29,196 bases of DNA, from positions 1 to 29,196 of IMG/VR virus record IMGVR_UViG_3300001589_000056; one strand, 5' to 3'. Positions 7,535 through 15,997 of the stretch are shown in pieces; position 1 is the first letter of the stretch, and every line of letters starts with the position of its first letter. The notes under the pieces are model-generated. The model did no database searches. It was not told the DNA's origin and saw only the letters and a program-made list of their open reading frames with translations. Both the position numbers and the translations under genes were made by a program. This DNA is from a virus.

Positions 7535-7851
7535 TGGCCAATTATGATGTGCAAAATTACGAGGAGCCCACCAAGAGACAGATGCGGGGGACTCTTGCGA
7601 TGTTGCAGACGAGACATAGTGATGCTCTATCTAAGCAAAATCATGGAGCTGCTGCAATACTACAGCGTTCCATTAACATGATTACTGCAAAGATTAATAG
7701 TCACGATGAAGGTGAAGAGACAAGTGATGATAAGCCAAAAAAACCAAATGAAAACGATTCTAAGACTAAAAATGAATCTATAGATATGATGGGTCGTCTC
7801 GCAAAGAAAAGTCTTCCTATGTTAAGGAAAAGAAATGGAAAAGTTCGCTAA
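7534..7851 (+). CDS. small hydrophilic hypothetical protein (105 aa)
   Basis: Unrecognised 105-aa protein. Residues ~10-55 (PTKRQMRGTLAMLQTRHSDA, GAAAILQRSINMITAKIN) look like two helices. Residues ~57-85 are a charged low-complexity linker (DEGEETSDDKPKKPNENDSK), and the C-terminus is basic (LAKKSLPMLRKRNGKVR). It overlaps the preceding gene by 1 nt and the following nucleotidyltransferase gene by 17 nt, so it belongs to the same translationally coupled cluster. A disordered linker between two charged ends fits an assembly factor or partner protein. Confidence 0.65.
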   Translation: MANYDVQNYEEPTKRQMRGTLAMLQTRHSDALSKQNHGAAAILQRSINMITAKINSHDEGEETSDDKPKKPNENDSKTKNESIDMMGRLAKKSLPMLRKRNGKVR

Positions 7852-8569
7852 TTTTTTCTTAGAACAGCAGGAACTCAGTTTCGAGTTTCATGATGAATTG
7901 AATAGTAAGTTCTGGAAAAATGAACAAATGCTTCCTAAAGTCAGGAAGCATTTGTTGATGATCGCAGATAAATGGGCCAAATTCTCAAAAATACCACCGG
8001 ATGCAATAGAAGATATTGTATTAACTGGTGGAAATGCCAACTACAACTATACAGTTCACTCGGATCTAGACCTTCACTTAATCTTGGACTATTCTAAGAT
8101 TCAGGATTGTAAGGATGGTGACGAAGCATTTATCATGGAGTATCTAAAAGAAAAGAAAACAGTATGGGAATTATCCCACGATATTAAGATTCATGGCGCT
8201 CCTGTTGAATTATTCGGTGAACCAAAGGGCAGACCAAAGAAGAAGTACCAAGGTGTATTTTCTATTCAAGACAACAAGTGGTTACAGAAACCAGTTAAGA
8301 AAGAAATAGACAACAGTGATCCTCTTCTGATCTCTAAAGTCGAGCACTATCAACATATGATTAATCATGCGTTAGAACATCATGCAACCGATGCAAGTTT
8401 CCTAAAGAAGATAAAGAAGAAGTTGCAGATCATGCGAGGTGCCGGTATAAAGAAAGCCGGTGAATATTCAATTGAAAACTTAATATTCAAAGAACTTCGC
8501 AATCGAGGTGTGTTTGATAAACTCAAGAAACACATAACCGATATTCAAGATCGTAACCTCTCTCTATAG
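7835..8569 (+). CDS. nucleotidyltransferase-fold phage protein (244 aa)
   Basis: Probable member of the DNA polymerase beta/MNT nucleotidyltransferase superfamily. The signature is LTGGNANYN (residues 63-71) followed by HSDLDLHLILD (75-85): a GG/GS motif, then Asp-x-Asp (D77, D79) for metal binding. A candidate third acid is E125 in IHGAPVELFG. The N-terminus (FWKNEQMLPKVRKHLLMIAD) and the H81 position match a family that I know from T4-like marine phages, where it lies in structural gene clusters and has no established substrate. The C-terminal third (VEHYQHMINHALEHHATDAS, then KKIKKKLQIMR) is helical. It overlaps the previous gene by 17 nt. Substrate, RNA or protein, is unknown. Confidence 0.72.
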   Translation: MEKFANFFLEQQELSFEFHDELNSKFWKNEQMLPKVRKHLLMIADKWAKFSKIPPDAIEDIVLTGGNANYNYTVHSDLDLHLILDYSKIQDCKDGDEAFIMEYLKEKKTVWELSHDIKIHGAPVELFGEPKGRPKKKYQGVFSIQDNKWLQKPVKKEIDNSDPLLISKVEHYQHMINHALEHHATDASFLKKIKKKLQIMRGAGIKKAGEYSIENLIFKELRNRGVFDKLKKHITDIQDRNLSL

Positions 8570-8577
8570 GAAATAAA

Positions 8578-11211
8578 ATGACAGAAATAGTAAAAGATTC
8601 TATAAACACAGTCAAGTTACTTACGGAAAATTCTATTTCCATATTACAAGCGGGTACGACGGATCCTGTGAATTGGTCAGAGTACACTTTAGATGGATTG
8701 GATTACAATGATGGTGCTGATCAAAACCTAGACTATCCTGTAGTTGCTAGATTCATAACGCCTCCATACTTTGCTCATGATGACGAAGATAACAGATTAA
8801 TTAGTATAGTTGCCCCACCCTATCTTGGTGTAAAAGAAGATGGGACAATGAACAGACTTGAAAAAATTGAGTTTTCTTTAAATAATGGACCTATGACTAC
8901 AGTAACAGAATCAGAATCTGAAACTAGAGGATATGAGTGCTATACTGTGATGCATCCATACGATGAAAATAATCCGCCAGAGAATAAAACAAATGAAGTA
9001 AGGGCTATCATTTATTACCAAAGAGGATTGCCAAGAATACTTCAGGGAATTGCAACCGAGTTACCACCAAGCGAAGGCGACAAGGGCCCTCGTACGGTTT
9101 CTTCGTGGTATGCTAATGATCGATCCTTTGAGACTCGTGGTTGCTTTATAGGAATGTATGAAGATTATTATGTTGATCCCAGTGGCAACAACAATAACGA
9201 TGGCAGATCACCTGAAAATGCAATGGAGTCCCCATTCGATGCGTATCAAAAAGCATATGGGAATGGTCATACGAACATAAGAATCAACAACAGTTACGTT
9301 AAAGTAATTAATATTGATACAGAAGATCCTCAGAACACGAAATACGTGGGCGCTTTAAGTATAGAGGAATATTACAAACCAAGCAGGAGACTGACCGATG
9401 GAGGCGAAGTTCCGGTTAACCAAGCGAGCAGCGACTTTATTCATCGAGTCACTCTCCCGTCAATAGTTAGAGGTGGGGATATTTATGTTAATAATGCCGG
9501 GGAGAATACGTCATACGATCAAGGTGCGTTATTTAAAAACTGTAACATGTGTTTAAACCCCACCGTCGATACCGGGAATCAGTCCGGCCGGACTATGAAG
9601 ATAAGAAATAAAAATTCGGCGAGTAACTCGTCCTTCCCATATAGAGATTGGTGTTATGTAACTTTTGATGGTTGTACCATTGGACCAGAAGAAAAACCGG
9701 ATAGCCATGGTGGTGGATTCGGGGAAATCGAAGACCAGTCGTATCACAGTAAGGTTGGTGGTTATGGGTTACAACTAGTTGAGGCGGGAAGTGTTTATAC
9801 TGGTAATAATTCTATCTACAGATGTACGGTAAATTATGGTTGTCCGAACGCGGGTCATGAAATAGTTGACACAACTATTATAACACCCCCTACCCAGAAC
9901 GACGTTTCTAATTACGGTATGTTAGTAGGTGTTAATAGCTATGATGTACATCCGATGTTTTATCCGTGGGGTTCAATGGGAAGTCCAAAAGATCTTCCTA
10001 GTGGCTCTACAGCAAAAACTGTTAAATTTGGTATACCTTTTTCTACTGATGGTGAGTACGATGACTTACATGATAATATTTCTTACTCTGACACAAGGTA
10101 TAAGTCTTATAAATCCATCGCATACAGAGAACCATACAACAACTGTCCAGACACATTTGGTTTTGACAGAGATGAAGATGGAAACCCTTTGGAAGAACTT
10201 GCACTTCCACATGACAAAGGATTCTGGCCAGATTACATGTATGTGGGTAAGAAGGGTATAAAGGATACCTACATCAGACAGAGATATGCCAATGGTGAAT
10301 GTTGTAAATTAATTTACGGTAGTTCTGATTCCGAAGAAGGATTTGAGTCACCATGTTGTGAGTGGTATGGATCTAAATGGGTAGATCAAATTGTAGCGGG
10401 GTCAGATGGGGACTGTTGTGCTTATCCAGCATCTAATCCGATTAATGAGGAATGCTTATCCTGTGAACCGGCCGGTTGCGACCGTGACGGTAAACGTTGT
10501 GGATGTTATGCGGGGTGTGATTCCGATAATCCAACGAACTGTTGCGAAAACATTACAGGGGCTTGGTTAAGCCAAATTTGCATCAATATGTCACAGATAA
10601 AAAATAGCGATGATACACTGTACTATAACACCACAGATCCAAATTCAGAGTGGTACAATAAGAAATTTAAAGAGAAGCCGAGGGATCCTCACTTTGATAT
10701 ACAACAGTTCAACGCACCTTATAATAATGTAGTGGTTTATAATTTAGATGTCACAACCGTGAAAGCCGGTTTTCAGGGTATTTTTTGGTCTGACGAAGCC
10801 AAGGTTCGTAGTTCTGCCATGTGGAATGTGGTGATCAACAATAGAGGTAATTTAGAATCACATCCATATTCCGTAGGATCCGTAGATGAAAATAATGGTG
10901 ATAGTAACGATCCCAGTGGGACATTTCAACACTACGGTCCAAATATTAAGGGATATATGGGTCTCGATGGGGATGGAGACGCTATTATATTCAACCCCAG
11001 AAATTATATGACGAATGGAGAAGGTAACTCCAACAGGGACAATTGGTTCTATATGAATGGACTGGATGGAAATTGGGGAGCATTGACAGATTGGGATGAT
11101 GTCCTTGAAAATGGGACTAAAAGTGTAATGAGAAGCGATGTCCCCGGTACGAATGATCCATCAGAGGGTATACACTACACTCAGGTTTCATCGAATACAA
11201 CCCATACATAA
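8578..11211 (+). CDS. beta-helix fibre protein with cysteine-rich insert (877 aa)
   Basis: Probable virion fibre or spike. The N-terminal domain (~55-160; FITPPYF, IEFSLNNGPMTTVTES, VRAIIYYQRGLP) looks Ig-like and is paralogous to the same region of the 937-aa protein downstream. A YYVDPSGNNNNDGRSPENAM segment near 197 is the usual lead-in to right-handed beta-helix domains, and coils follow to about residue 570. An insert at ~575-669 carries about 15 cysteines, several in CC pairs (PCCEWYGSKW, GDCCAYP, NCCENITGAW). The C-terminus returns to Asn/Gly-rich coils. GGA lies 9 bases before the ATG. Disulfides or metal would stabilise the insert outside the cell. A carbohydrate-binding role is inferred. 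Confidence 0.75.
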   Translation: MTEIVKDSINTVKLLTENSISILQAGTTDPVNWSEYTLDGLDYNDGADQNLDYPVVARFITPPYFAHDDEDNRLISIVAPPYLGVKEDGTMNRLEKIEFSLNNGPMTTVTESESETRGYECYTVMHPYDENNPPENKTNEVRAIIYYQRGLPRILQGIATELPPSEGDKGPRTVSSWYANDRSFETRGCFIGMYEDYYVDPSGNNNNDGRSPENAMESPFDAYQKAYGNGHTNIRINNSYVKVINIDTEDPQNTKYVGALSIEEYYKPSRRLTDGGEVPVNQASSDFIHRVTLPSIVRGGDIYVNNAGENTSYDQGALFKNCNMCLNPTVDTGNQSGRTMKIRNKNSASNSSFPYRDWCYVTFDGCTIGPEEKPDSHGGGFGEIEDQSYHSKVGGYGLQLVEAGSVYTGNNSIYRCTVNYGCPNAGHEIVDTTIITPPTQNDVSNYGMLVGVNSYDVHPMFYPWGSMGSPKDLPSGSTAKTVKFGIPFSTDGEYDDLHDNISYSDTRYKSYKSIAYREPYNNCPDTFGFDRDEDGNPLEELALPHDKGFWPDYMYVGKKGIKDTYIRQRYANGECCKLIYGSSDSEEGFESPCCEWYGSKWVDQIVAGSDGDCCAYPASNPINEECLSCEPAGCDRDGKRCGCYAGCDSDNPTNCCENITGAWLSQICINMSQIKNSDDTLYYNTTDPNSEWYNKKFKEKPRDPHFDIQQFNAPYNNVVVYNLDVTTVKAGFQGIFWSDEAKVRSSAMWNVVINNRGNLESHPYSVGSVDENNGDSNDPSGTFQHYGPNIKGYMGLDGDGDAIIFNPRNYMTNGEGNSNRDNWFYMNGLDGNWGALTDWDDVLENGTKSVMRSDVPGTNDPSEGIHYTQVSSNTTHT

Positions 11212-11238
11212 GTAATAGTAAACGTAAGGACATAACGC

Positions 11239-14052
11239 ATGGGAAGTCTTCGCAAACAATCATTAAATATTGTACCGTTGGTTGGTGATATCACCAAACC
11301 TTCAGGTATTTTAATACCTGATACGGTCGATATTTCTGATGAACCGTGGGGTCATTTCAATCCCACTCGTAACAATAATAGATTCCAAAGTGCGTATACT
11401 CCTAAAGTTGATAAAGAAACTCCCGATTCACATCCCGCAAATAAAGATGCTGTGCCTATAGCAAGATGGAACGTTATTCCTATGCAAGTTGCCAATGCAT
11501 CGGGAGATAGTGGGCAGGGAGAAACTGGAAAACCATATACTGGATTTCCAATTGGTGTTGTTGCCTTTCATGCAAATGGTATAGAAAAAGTGGAATTTTA
11601 TGCTAATGGAGATGATTCAAAAACAGTAGTTACTCAAATGACAGTAAACCCAAGAACGGGTAATCGTGAATTTTGGGTAGATCTTCAGTTGGATCCCGAT
11701 GATGATCGTCTTATTGAAATTAGAGCTATAGTTTATCCATACAAACAAGGTACTCCTTTCGTTCTTCAGAACGTAGAATCTTATGGTCTTGTTGGAGATG
11801 ATATTTACGATTATAAGACTCTAGCCATTGACAGTGATGAAATTCAAAATAATTATGAAGCACTACAACAACTAGTAAGTCCTGCGTTTGAGGCAAAGTA
11901 TAGCGGTCAGGGCGTGTACAATGAACAAAAACAGGTAGGAACTTCAGTGATGGGTCAGGGCCAGCATTCAATGTTCTTATGGGGACCGAATAAATTCTCA
12001 AATGCCAAATCACTGTATGTTGATCCCGATTGGGAGAGTACATCCAATGGAACTGAAGACCAACCATATAAGACAATAAAAGAAGCATGGGATGATCTCA
12101 AGTTAAATGGTTTTGATGGTGCAGAAATAGTTCTAATGAAACCCAGAAGTGATAACACATACACACTTCGAAATGGATTTGGTAGTGGGGGGAGTAGTAC
12201 TGCCGGTTGGTTTACTATTAGAGGTGGATTGGAGTTTGCACCACCTGGTCAAACATGGGAAGCAAAAGACTTTGTGCTTGGTTCTAGTACAGATTATAAT
12301 GATGGAACCAGACCTGTTATTAGACTTAATCCTAAAAAATTCCGCTTTAAAGATATTTGTCTTAGGGCTGGTTCGGAAGTTGATGCAGGTGATGTACAGT
12401 ATGTAATACCCAATGGTAACTATACCATGCTTTGGTTTGATGGTGTATACTCATATGATAAAAAGGGTCGTCTTACTGCTGAATCTAGGGGCAATGGACT
12501 GGTAAACTCGAATCAGTACATAAATGCAACATTTGCAACTAATTGCACATTCTTTGATAAGCGAAAAGGTTCGGGTGGTTGTACAATCATACGCAATTGT
12601 TCTTTTGACAAATCAGCAGATACTGACCAATACAGCAATTCAGCAATGGTTCTAGATTGTAATAGTAGTCGTATACGAATATCACCATCGTGTTGTAGGG
12701 AGTACTATCAAAATTACCCACCCGAACTTCATGAAGGAAATAATCCAATTCCGATTGACTATACTGACGATATACCCGGCCTTCCTGGCGGTAAAAAACT
12801 ATGGGCAGATCCGGAGTTTGGAAATATAGATTTCGATAACGATGTTGATGAAAATGGCGTCTATAACGATGCACGAGCAAGATACAGAGAATATTGCACT
12901 ACATCGGGTGTTACTGGTTTGTTCTATAGACAATTAGTTGATGGTCATTTTGAATTTACTTACCCAGATCAAGTAGTTCGTTATCAACCACTAATTGATG
13001 AAATGTTCCTAGAGTGGAATGATAATCCACCATCAGGGGTTTCACCGAGTGGAAGGTATTCTGAAACGGAAGACATCCAAAGAATTTATGGTTATGAAGA
13101 TTGGCAACCGGGTGATGATTATCCAAACAAAGAAGAGTTCATGTGGGTGGCAGCAGAAGACTTTGGAAACAAACGATATTCTCTTCAGTACTACTATGAT
13201 GATGGGGGAGTTGCTTACAAGAAACCCGGAGACACTGTGGACAATGGATGTCCACACATAGATGTTTGGCAGTTGACGGGAGGGAGTTATAACTACCGTT
13301 ACAAGAAAAATCAAATTTGCTTCGGTGTTCATGCATGGGATGTAAATGACACACAACCCATGCTTCTGGATCAATCAAGATCAAATCATAGTAGAATTGC
13401 TATAGTTGATTTCTCGTGCGAAGGAAATAAAGACGGTCCTGAAGGTATAAATCTAGAGACTGGTGGTCCTTTTGATATATGGACGAATGAAATCCAAGAA
13501 CATACTAATTATAATCAAGCCGATCCTACAGTGCCTCCGAATGGTAGAGTTGGTTTAGGAGAACCAAGCGACGAAACTCGTGGTTATTCGGTGGTCGATC
13601 ATATGGTAATGTCAAATTGTTCGTTTAATGTTTTCATCCGAGTCGGGAGAGCACGAAAACAATCTGATGGAGGGTCAGAAGATAAGTATGGTAAGAGTTC
13701 TGGTTTGTTTGCTAATTCTGTAATTCAGAATAGTATGTTCAAATCAATAGAATCTATGAGTGCAAGTGACTCTATATTCCAATTTGATAAGTACGAACCA
13801 AATACAGGAATATGGGTAAGACATTGTGTAAATGGAAATAGTTCCACTGACGGGCTAGAGGGTGATGGCGAATCGACGGCAATAGATGGTACGGGATATT
13901 CTAAGTGGAAAGGTATCATTAAACAACCATTCCAATTAATATGCCATCCCGATCGCACTGTTTCTACCCTTCCTCCTTATACATGGAAATATGGAATTCC
14001 TATGCCAGGATTTACCGAGGTCACCTCGCCTGGTTCTCTTCGAACAGTATAG
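11239..14052 (+). CDS. beta-helix fibre protein (937 aa), paralogue of upstream gene
   Basis: Probable virion fibre or spike. Residues ~70-185 (IGVVAFHANGIEKVEFYANG, LIEIRAIVYPYKQGTPFVLQ) align by eye with the N-terminal domain of the 877-aa protein and resemble an Ig-like module. SLYVDPDWESTSNGTEDQPY near 258 introduces the beta-helix, followed by turns such as FATNCTFFDKR, IIRNCSFDKS and MSNCSFNVFIRVG. It lacks the dense cysteine insert of its paralogue. A Shine-Dalgarno AAGGA precedes the ATG by 8 bases. It ends the virion block, because a new sigma70 promoter follows 17 bases later. Function is inferred from domain type and neighbours. Confidence 0.75.
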   Translation: MGSLRKQSLNIVPLVGDITKPSGILIPDTVDISDEPWGHFNPTRNNNRFQSAYTPKVDKETPDSHPANKDAVPIARWNVIPMQVANASGDSGQGETGKPYTGFPIGVVAFHANGIEKVEFYANGDDSKTVVTQMTVNPRTGNREFWVDLQLDPDDDRLIEIRAIVYPYKQGTPFVLQNVESYGLVGDDIYDYKTLAIDSDEIQNNYEALQQLVSPAFEAKYSGQGVYNEQKQVGTSVMGQGQHSMFLWGPNKFSNAKSLYVDPDWESTSNGTEDQPYKTIKEAWDDLKLNGFDGAEIVLMKPRSDNTYTLRNGFGSGGSSTAGWFTIRGGLEFAPPGQTWEAKDFVLGSSTDYNDGTRPVIRLNPKKFRFKDICLRAGSEVDAGDVQYVIPNGNYTMLWFDGVYSYDKKGRLTAESRGNGLVNSNQYINATFATNCTFFDKRKGSGGCTIIRNCSFDKSADTDQYSNSAMVLDCNSSRIRISPSCCREYYQNYPPELHEGNNPIPIDYTDDIPGLPGGKKLWADPEFGNIDFDNDVDENGVYNDARARYREYCTTSGVTGLFYRQLVDGHFEFTYPDQVVRYQPLIDEMFLEWNDNPPSGVSPSGRYSETEDIQRIYGYEDWQPGDDYPNKEEFMWVAAEDFGNKRYSLQYYYDDGGVAYKKPGDTVDNGCPHIDVWQLTGGSYNYRYKKNQICFGVHAWDVNDTQPMLLDQSRSNHSRIAIVDFSCEGNKDGPEGINLETGGPFDIWTNEIQEHTNYNQADPTVPPNGRVGLGEPSDETRGYSVVDHMVMSNCSFNVFIRVGRARKQSDGGSEDKYGKSSGLFANSVIQNSMFKSIESMSASDSIFQFDKYEPNTGIWVRHCVNGNSSTDGLEGDGESTAIDGTGYSKWKGIIKQPFQLICHPDRTVSTLPPYTWKYGIPMPGFTEVTSPGSLRTV

Positions 14053-14068
14053 TGTACTCATTTTTAAC

Positions 14069-14097
14069 TTGACACAATATCACCTATAGGTTATAAT
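14069..14097 (+). promoter_or_regulatory. sigma70-type promoter
   Basis: TTGACA (14069-14074), a 17-bp spacer and TATAAT (14092-14097). The predicted start site is near 14104, giving a leader of about 23 nt with an AAAGGG ribosome-binding site before the ATG at 14127. This one is not leaderless. Confidence 0.85.
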
Positions 14098-14126
14098 CTT
14101 CTGTGTAGCCGATTGAAAGGGATAAT

Positions 14127-14345
14127 ATGAATTATCAGAATCTAGTGATTCTATTAGGTTATCGAAAAGAAAAGTTGGCGGAAACTCGCCTAGTGGAGAA
14201 GGAAAATTCTCCGAAACAAATGGTTTACATGGCAGAAATGGATGCTAAAATAACATCTATAGAAGAACTTAAGGTTCAATCGAATGGAACCACTATTTAT
14301 TGGCAGACGCATCGTGTGTCTGATTTAACTCCTCATAAGGAATGA
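14127..14345 (+). CDS. small hypothetical protein (72 aa)
   Basis: Unrecognised 72-aa protein: MNYQNLVILLGYRKEKLAET, then basic/acidic helices (QMVYMAEMDAKITSIEELKV) and a polar end (TTIYWQTHRVSDLTPHKE). It is the first gene after a consensus promoter, with AAAGGG 6 bases upstream of the ATG. The next gene begins about 2 bases after this stop (or overlaps it by 4 nt if the earlier ATG is used). Likely an early accessory protein of unknown role. Confidence 0.65.
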   Translation: MNYQNLVILLGYRKEKLAETRLVEKENSPKQMVYMAEMDAKITSIEELKVQSNGTTIYWQTHRVSDLTPHKE

Positions 14346-14347
14346 GT

Positions 14348-14596
14348 ATGTCTAGTATTATTTTTGATTTGTGGGTAGAAGATTGGAATAACGAACTTTA
14401 CAGGGTCGGTTCGTTTGATAACTATGAAATGGCCCAGTACGAAGGCCTTTCGGTGATGAACCGAAATCGTGAGATTACTTATTGGCACATTACTGTTGCT
14501 GGTCAGAAGCCTCAAATCGATAGTGAAAAGAAGTTGCCTATTAGTTCTCTTCATGATTACTACGAACATAACGACAGAATTCTTATCGAAGTATAA
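14348..14596 (+). CDS. small hypothetical protein (82 aa)
   Basis: Unrecognised 82-aa protein with a compact beta-rich look: SSIIFDLWVEDWNNELYRVG, FDNYEMAQYEGL, REITYWHITVAGQKP, then EHNDRILIEV. Two ATGs are possible, at 14342 and 14348. I prefer 14348 because AAGGA lies 6 bases upstream of it, whereas it abuts the first ATG. The stop codon is embedded in a TATAAATA late box for the next gene. Confidence 0.62.
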   Translation: MSSIIFDLWVEDWNNELYRVGSFDNYEMAQYEGLSVMNRNREITYWHITVAGQKPQIDSEKKLPISSLHDYYEHNDRILIEV

Positions 14597-14599
14597 ATA
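14592..14599 (+). promoter_or_regulatory. T4-like late promoter box (exact TATAAATA)
   Basis: A perfect TATAAATA that includes the stop codon of the preceding gene. It is followed by GTTTT and the ATG at 14605. With T4-type spacing the start site would fall at or just before the ATG, making this another possible leaderless transcript. It may be fortuitous because the box overlaps coding sequence. Confidence 0.5.
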
Positions 14600-14604
14600 G
14601 TTTT

Positions 14605-14940
14605 ATGGCAAAAAGACTTTTAGTCCGTGTTCCCCATGAAGAATTGAATATACCCCAGTTAGTAGAGCATTTAGAAAATGATGTTGTGTTGGTGTACTTC
14701 AGGAAAAAGACTAATGGAAAATTTAGATCTATTTTCCCGTTTACGCGAAATATCAGTTTTATTCCATTAACTCAACGAGTTAAGATGGCGGAATTGCAAG
14801 ATAATCCTGTAAGTAATATTCAAAAAAATCTGGGCGCTTTGATAAAAGGTTTTTCTTTGCTTGAAAATTCTTGGAAAAGTTTCTATACTAATAATGTGGT
14901 ATACTACGAAGTCTATGACATGGAAGGTGACAGTTTATAA
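14605..14940 (+). CDS. hypothetical basic protein (111 aa)
   Basis: Unrecognised 111-aa protein beginning MAKRLLVRVPHEELNIPQLV. The first half predicts alternating strands (LENDVVLVYFRKKTNGKFRS, FTRNISFIPLTQR). A helical segment (SNIQKNLGALIKGFSLLENS) and a YYEVYDMEGDSL tail follow. No Shine-Dalgarno site is visible in the 8 bases before the ATG, which agrees with the leaderless possibility from the overlapping TATAAATA box. The stop shares one base with the next start. No motif permits a functional call. Confidence 0.62.
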   Translation: MAKRLLVRVPHEELNIPQLVEHLENDVVLVYFRKKTNGKFRSIFPFTRNISFIPLTQRVKMAELQDNPVSNIQKNLGALIKGFSLLENSWKSFYTNNVVYYEVYDMEGDSL

Positions 14941-15476
14941 TGGCTAATAATGTTCAGAACATAATTGAGATCGAACACAAAGGTGATGGTAGAGTTGATG
15001 AGTTCCTACAGAAGATTCAGTCTCTTTTTGAAAGAGACGGTTCTATTAGTGATCTATTTTCTTCATCGGAAGATACTCGTCAATGGTGGGAAAACGCTAT
15101 AGGTGCAAAATGGGCTTACATTGAAGATTTTGAACTTCATGAGAATTACTGTAGACTTACTATGGTGAGTGCTTGGTCTCCACTGGAGCCGTTTGTGGAA
15201 TATATCGATGATCAGACAGGTAATTCAGCAAAAATTACGTTTCAGTATATTGATGAGATGCCTAACTTTGCTGGTTATACTATTCGAGATCGCGGTGATA
15301 TTATCGAAGAGAAGGATTTCCCTGATATGTGGGATATGATTGATGAGGAAGCAGATATCAGAAAGAAGGCGGAAAATTTGACTTTCTCTGATGAAAGCAC
15401 AGAGAATGATTGGAAGTGGGACTGGATGTGGGATTTTGTTTACGATACAGTTGATCCGGAGAATAATAATGCATAG
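14940..15476 (+). CDS. Api92/YubB-like ferredoxin-fold protein (178 aa)
   Basis: Resembles the phage/plasmid Api92-like (YubB, DUF1281) family: WWENAIGAKWAYIEDFEL near residues 49-66, LTMVSAWSPLEPFVEYIDDQ near 73-92 and ITFQYIDEMPNFAGY near 99-113 reproduce the family's W-x-x-N-W-G-x-K-W ... T-A-W-S-P-P ... F-x-G layout. The family is found in mobile elements and has a ferredoxin-like fold; its biochemical role is not established. The C-terminus is acidic and Trp-rich (ENDWKWDWMWDFVYD). It overlaps its neighbours by 1 nt (upstream) and 8 nt (downstream). Confidence 0.6.
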   Translation: MANNVQNIIEIEHKGDGRVDEFLQKIQSLFERDGSISDLFSSSEDTRQWWENAIGAKWAYIEDFELHENYCRLTMVSAWSPLEPFVEYIDDQTGNSAKITFQYIDEMPNFAGYTIRDRGDIIEEKDFPDMWDMIDEEADIRKKAENLTFSDESTENDWKWDWMWDFVYDTVDPENNNA

Positions 15477-15720
15477 ACTTCATATTGATATTCCATTAGA
15501 TGCTACGGAAGAAGAGGCAATTCGAATTGCACGAGTTGTGATTTCTTCTATTGCAGTTCATGTTCAGGACCGATCTAAGATTGATCCAGAGATTACTGGC
15601 ATGAATTATCGTCTTGGGCACGATGAAGACCGACAGAAGTCCAACTATCTGATGAAGGACGAAGAAGGTCATGTGAATAATAAGAAGAATCGCTTGACAT
15701 TTGCTAAAGAGTCTGTATAA
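15469..15720 (+). CDS. small hypothetical protein (83 aa)
   Basis: Unrecognised 83-aa protein: MHRLHIDIPLDATEEEAIRI, then a helix (ARVVISSIAVHVQDRSKI) and a polar end containing YRLGHDEDRQKSNYLM. The start is chosen by GGAG 8 bases upstream. An in-frame upstream extension to 15391 would lie wholly inside the previous gene. The 3' end carries the full -35 and -10 boxes of the tRNA-Ile promoter, so coding and promoter sequence overlap. Confidence 0.65.
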   Translation: MHRLHIDIPLDATEEEAIRIARVVISSIAVHVQDRSKIDPEITGMNYRLGHDEDRQKSNYLMKDEEGHVNNKKNRLTFAKESV

Positions 15721-15721
15721 T
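15694..15721 (+). promoter_or_regulatory. sigma70-type promoter for tRNA-Ile
   Basis: TTGACA (15694-15699), a 16-bp spacer and TATAAT (15716-15721). The start would be near 15728, five bases before the tRNA 5' end. The boxes lie within the last codons of the preceding gene. Confidence 0.82.
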
Positions 15722-15732
15722 AGGTAAAACGA

Positions 15733-15806
15733 GCGCCGTGGGAGGAATGGTTTTTCTCAGTCCGACTTATAATCGGATAAACGTGGTTCGAATCCACGAC
15801 GGCGTA
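15733..15806 (+). tRNA. tRNA-Ile (anticodon TAT)
   Basis: The acceptor GCGCCGT pairs with ACGGCGT (one G-U). The anticodon stem TCCGA/TCGGA has loop CTTATAA, giving TAT at 15768-15770, which reads AUA. The T arm is CGTGG-TTCGAAT-CCACG. The D stem GAG/CTC is short, and position 8 is G rather than the usual T. CCA is not encoded. A UAU anticodon reads AUA directly, without the lysidine-modified CAU tRNA that most bacteria use. Confidence 0.82.
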
Positions 15807-15808
15807 TT

Positions 15809-15997
15809 ATGAAAACATTTACGATTGACAACATGACAGTGCAGTTTAGAACTCTTAACTGGAATAAAAGAAACCAAACTGTAAAATTCAACCGTGGTTC
15901 TGGAACCTTGCGTGACAAATCAAGAAGGGCTCCTAGACTATCGAACGGTCGCTGGATTCCAATTAATAGTTCTGGAGGAAGTCTTAATGACTGGTGA
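15809..15997 (+). CDS. small basic hypothetical protein (62 aa) directly after tRNA
   Basis: Unrecognised 62-aa basic protein: MKTFTIDNMTVQFRTLNWNK, then KRNQTVKFNRGSGTLRDKSR and RRAPRLSNGRWIPINSSGGS. It resembles a small Arg/Lys-rich nucleic-acid-binding or Sm/KOW-like strand protein, but no family match is clear. The ATG lies two bases after the tRNA-Ile discriminator, with no Shine-Dalgarno site outside the tRNA. Translation must use the tRNA 3' half as leader or a leaderless mRNA left after tRNA processing. The end overlaps the next gene by 11 nt. Confidence 0.6.
   Translation: MKTFTIDNMTVQFRTLNWNKRNQTVKFNRGSGTLRDKSRRAPRLSNGRWIPINSSGGSLNDW

Noticed and set aside
5298-7851. Assignment to known prohead core, scaffold or neck genes
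   Set aside because: Position suggests assembly roles, but no motif supports any named T4 gene.
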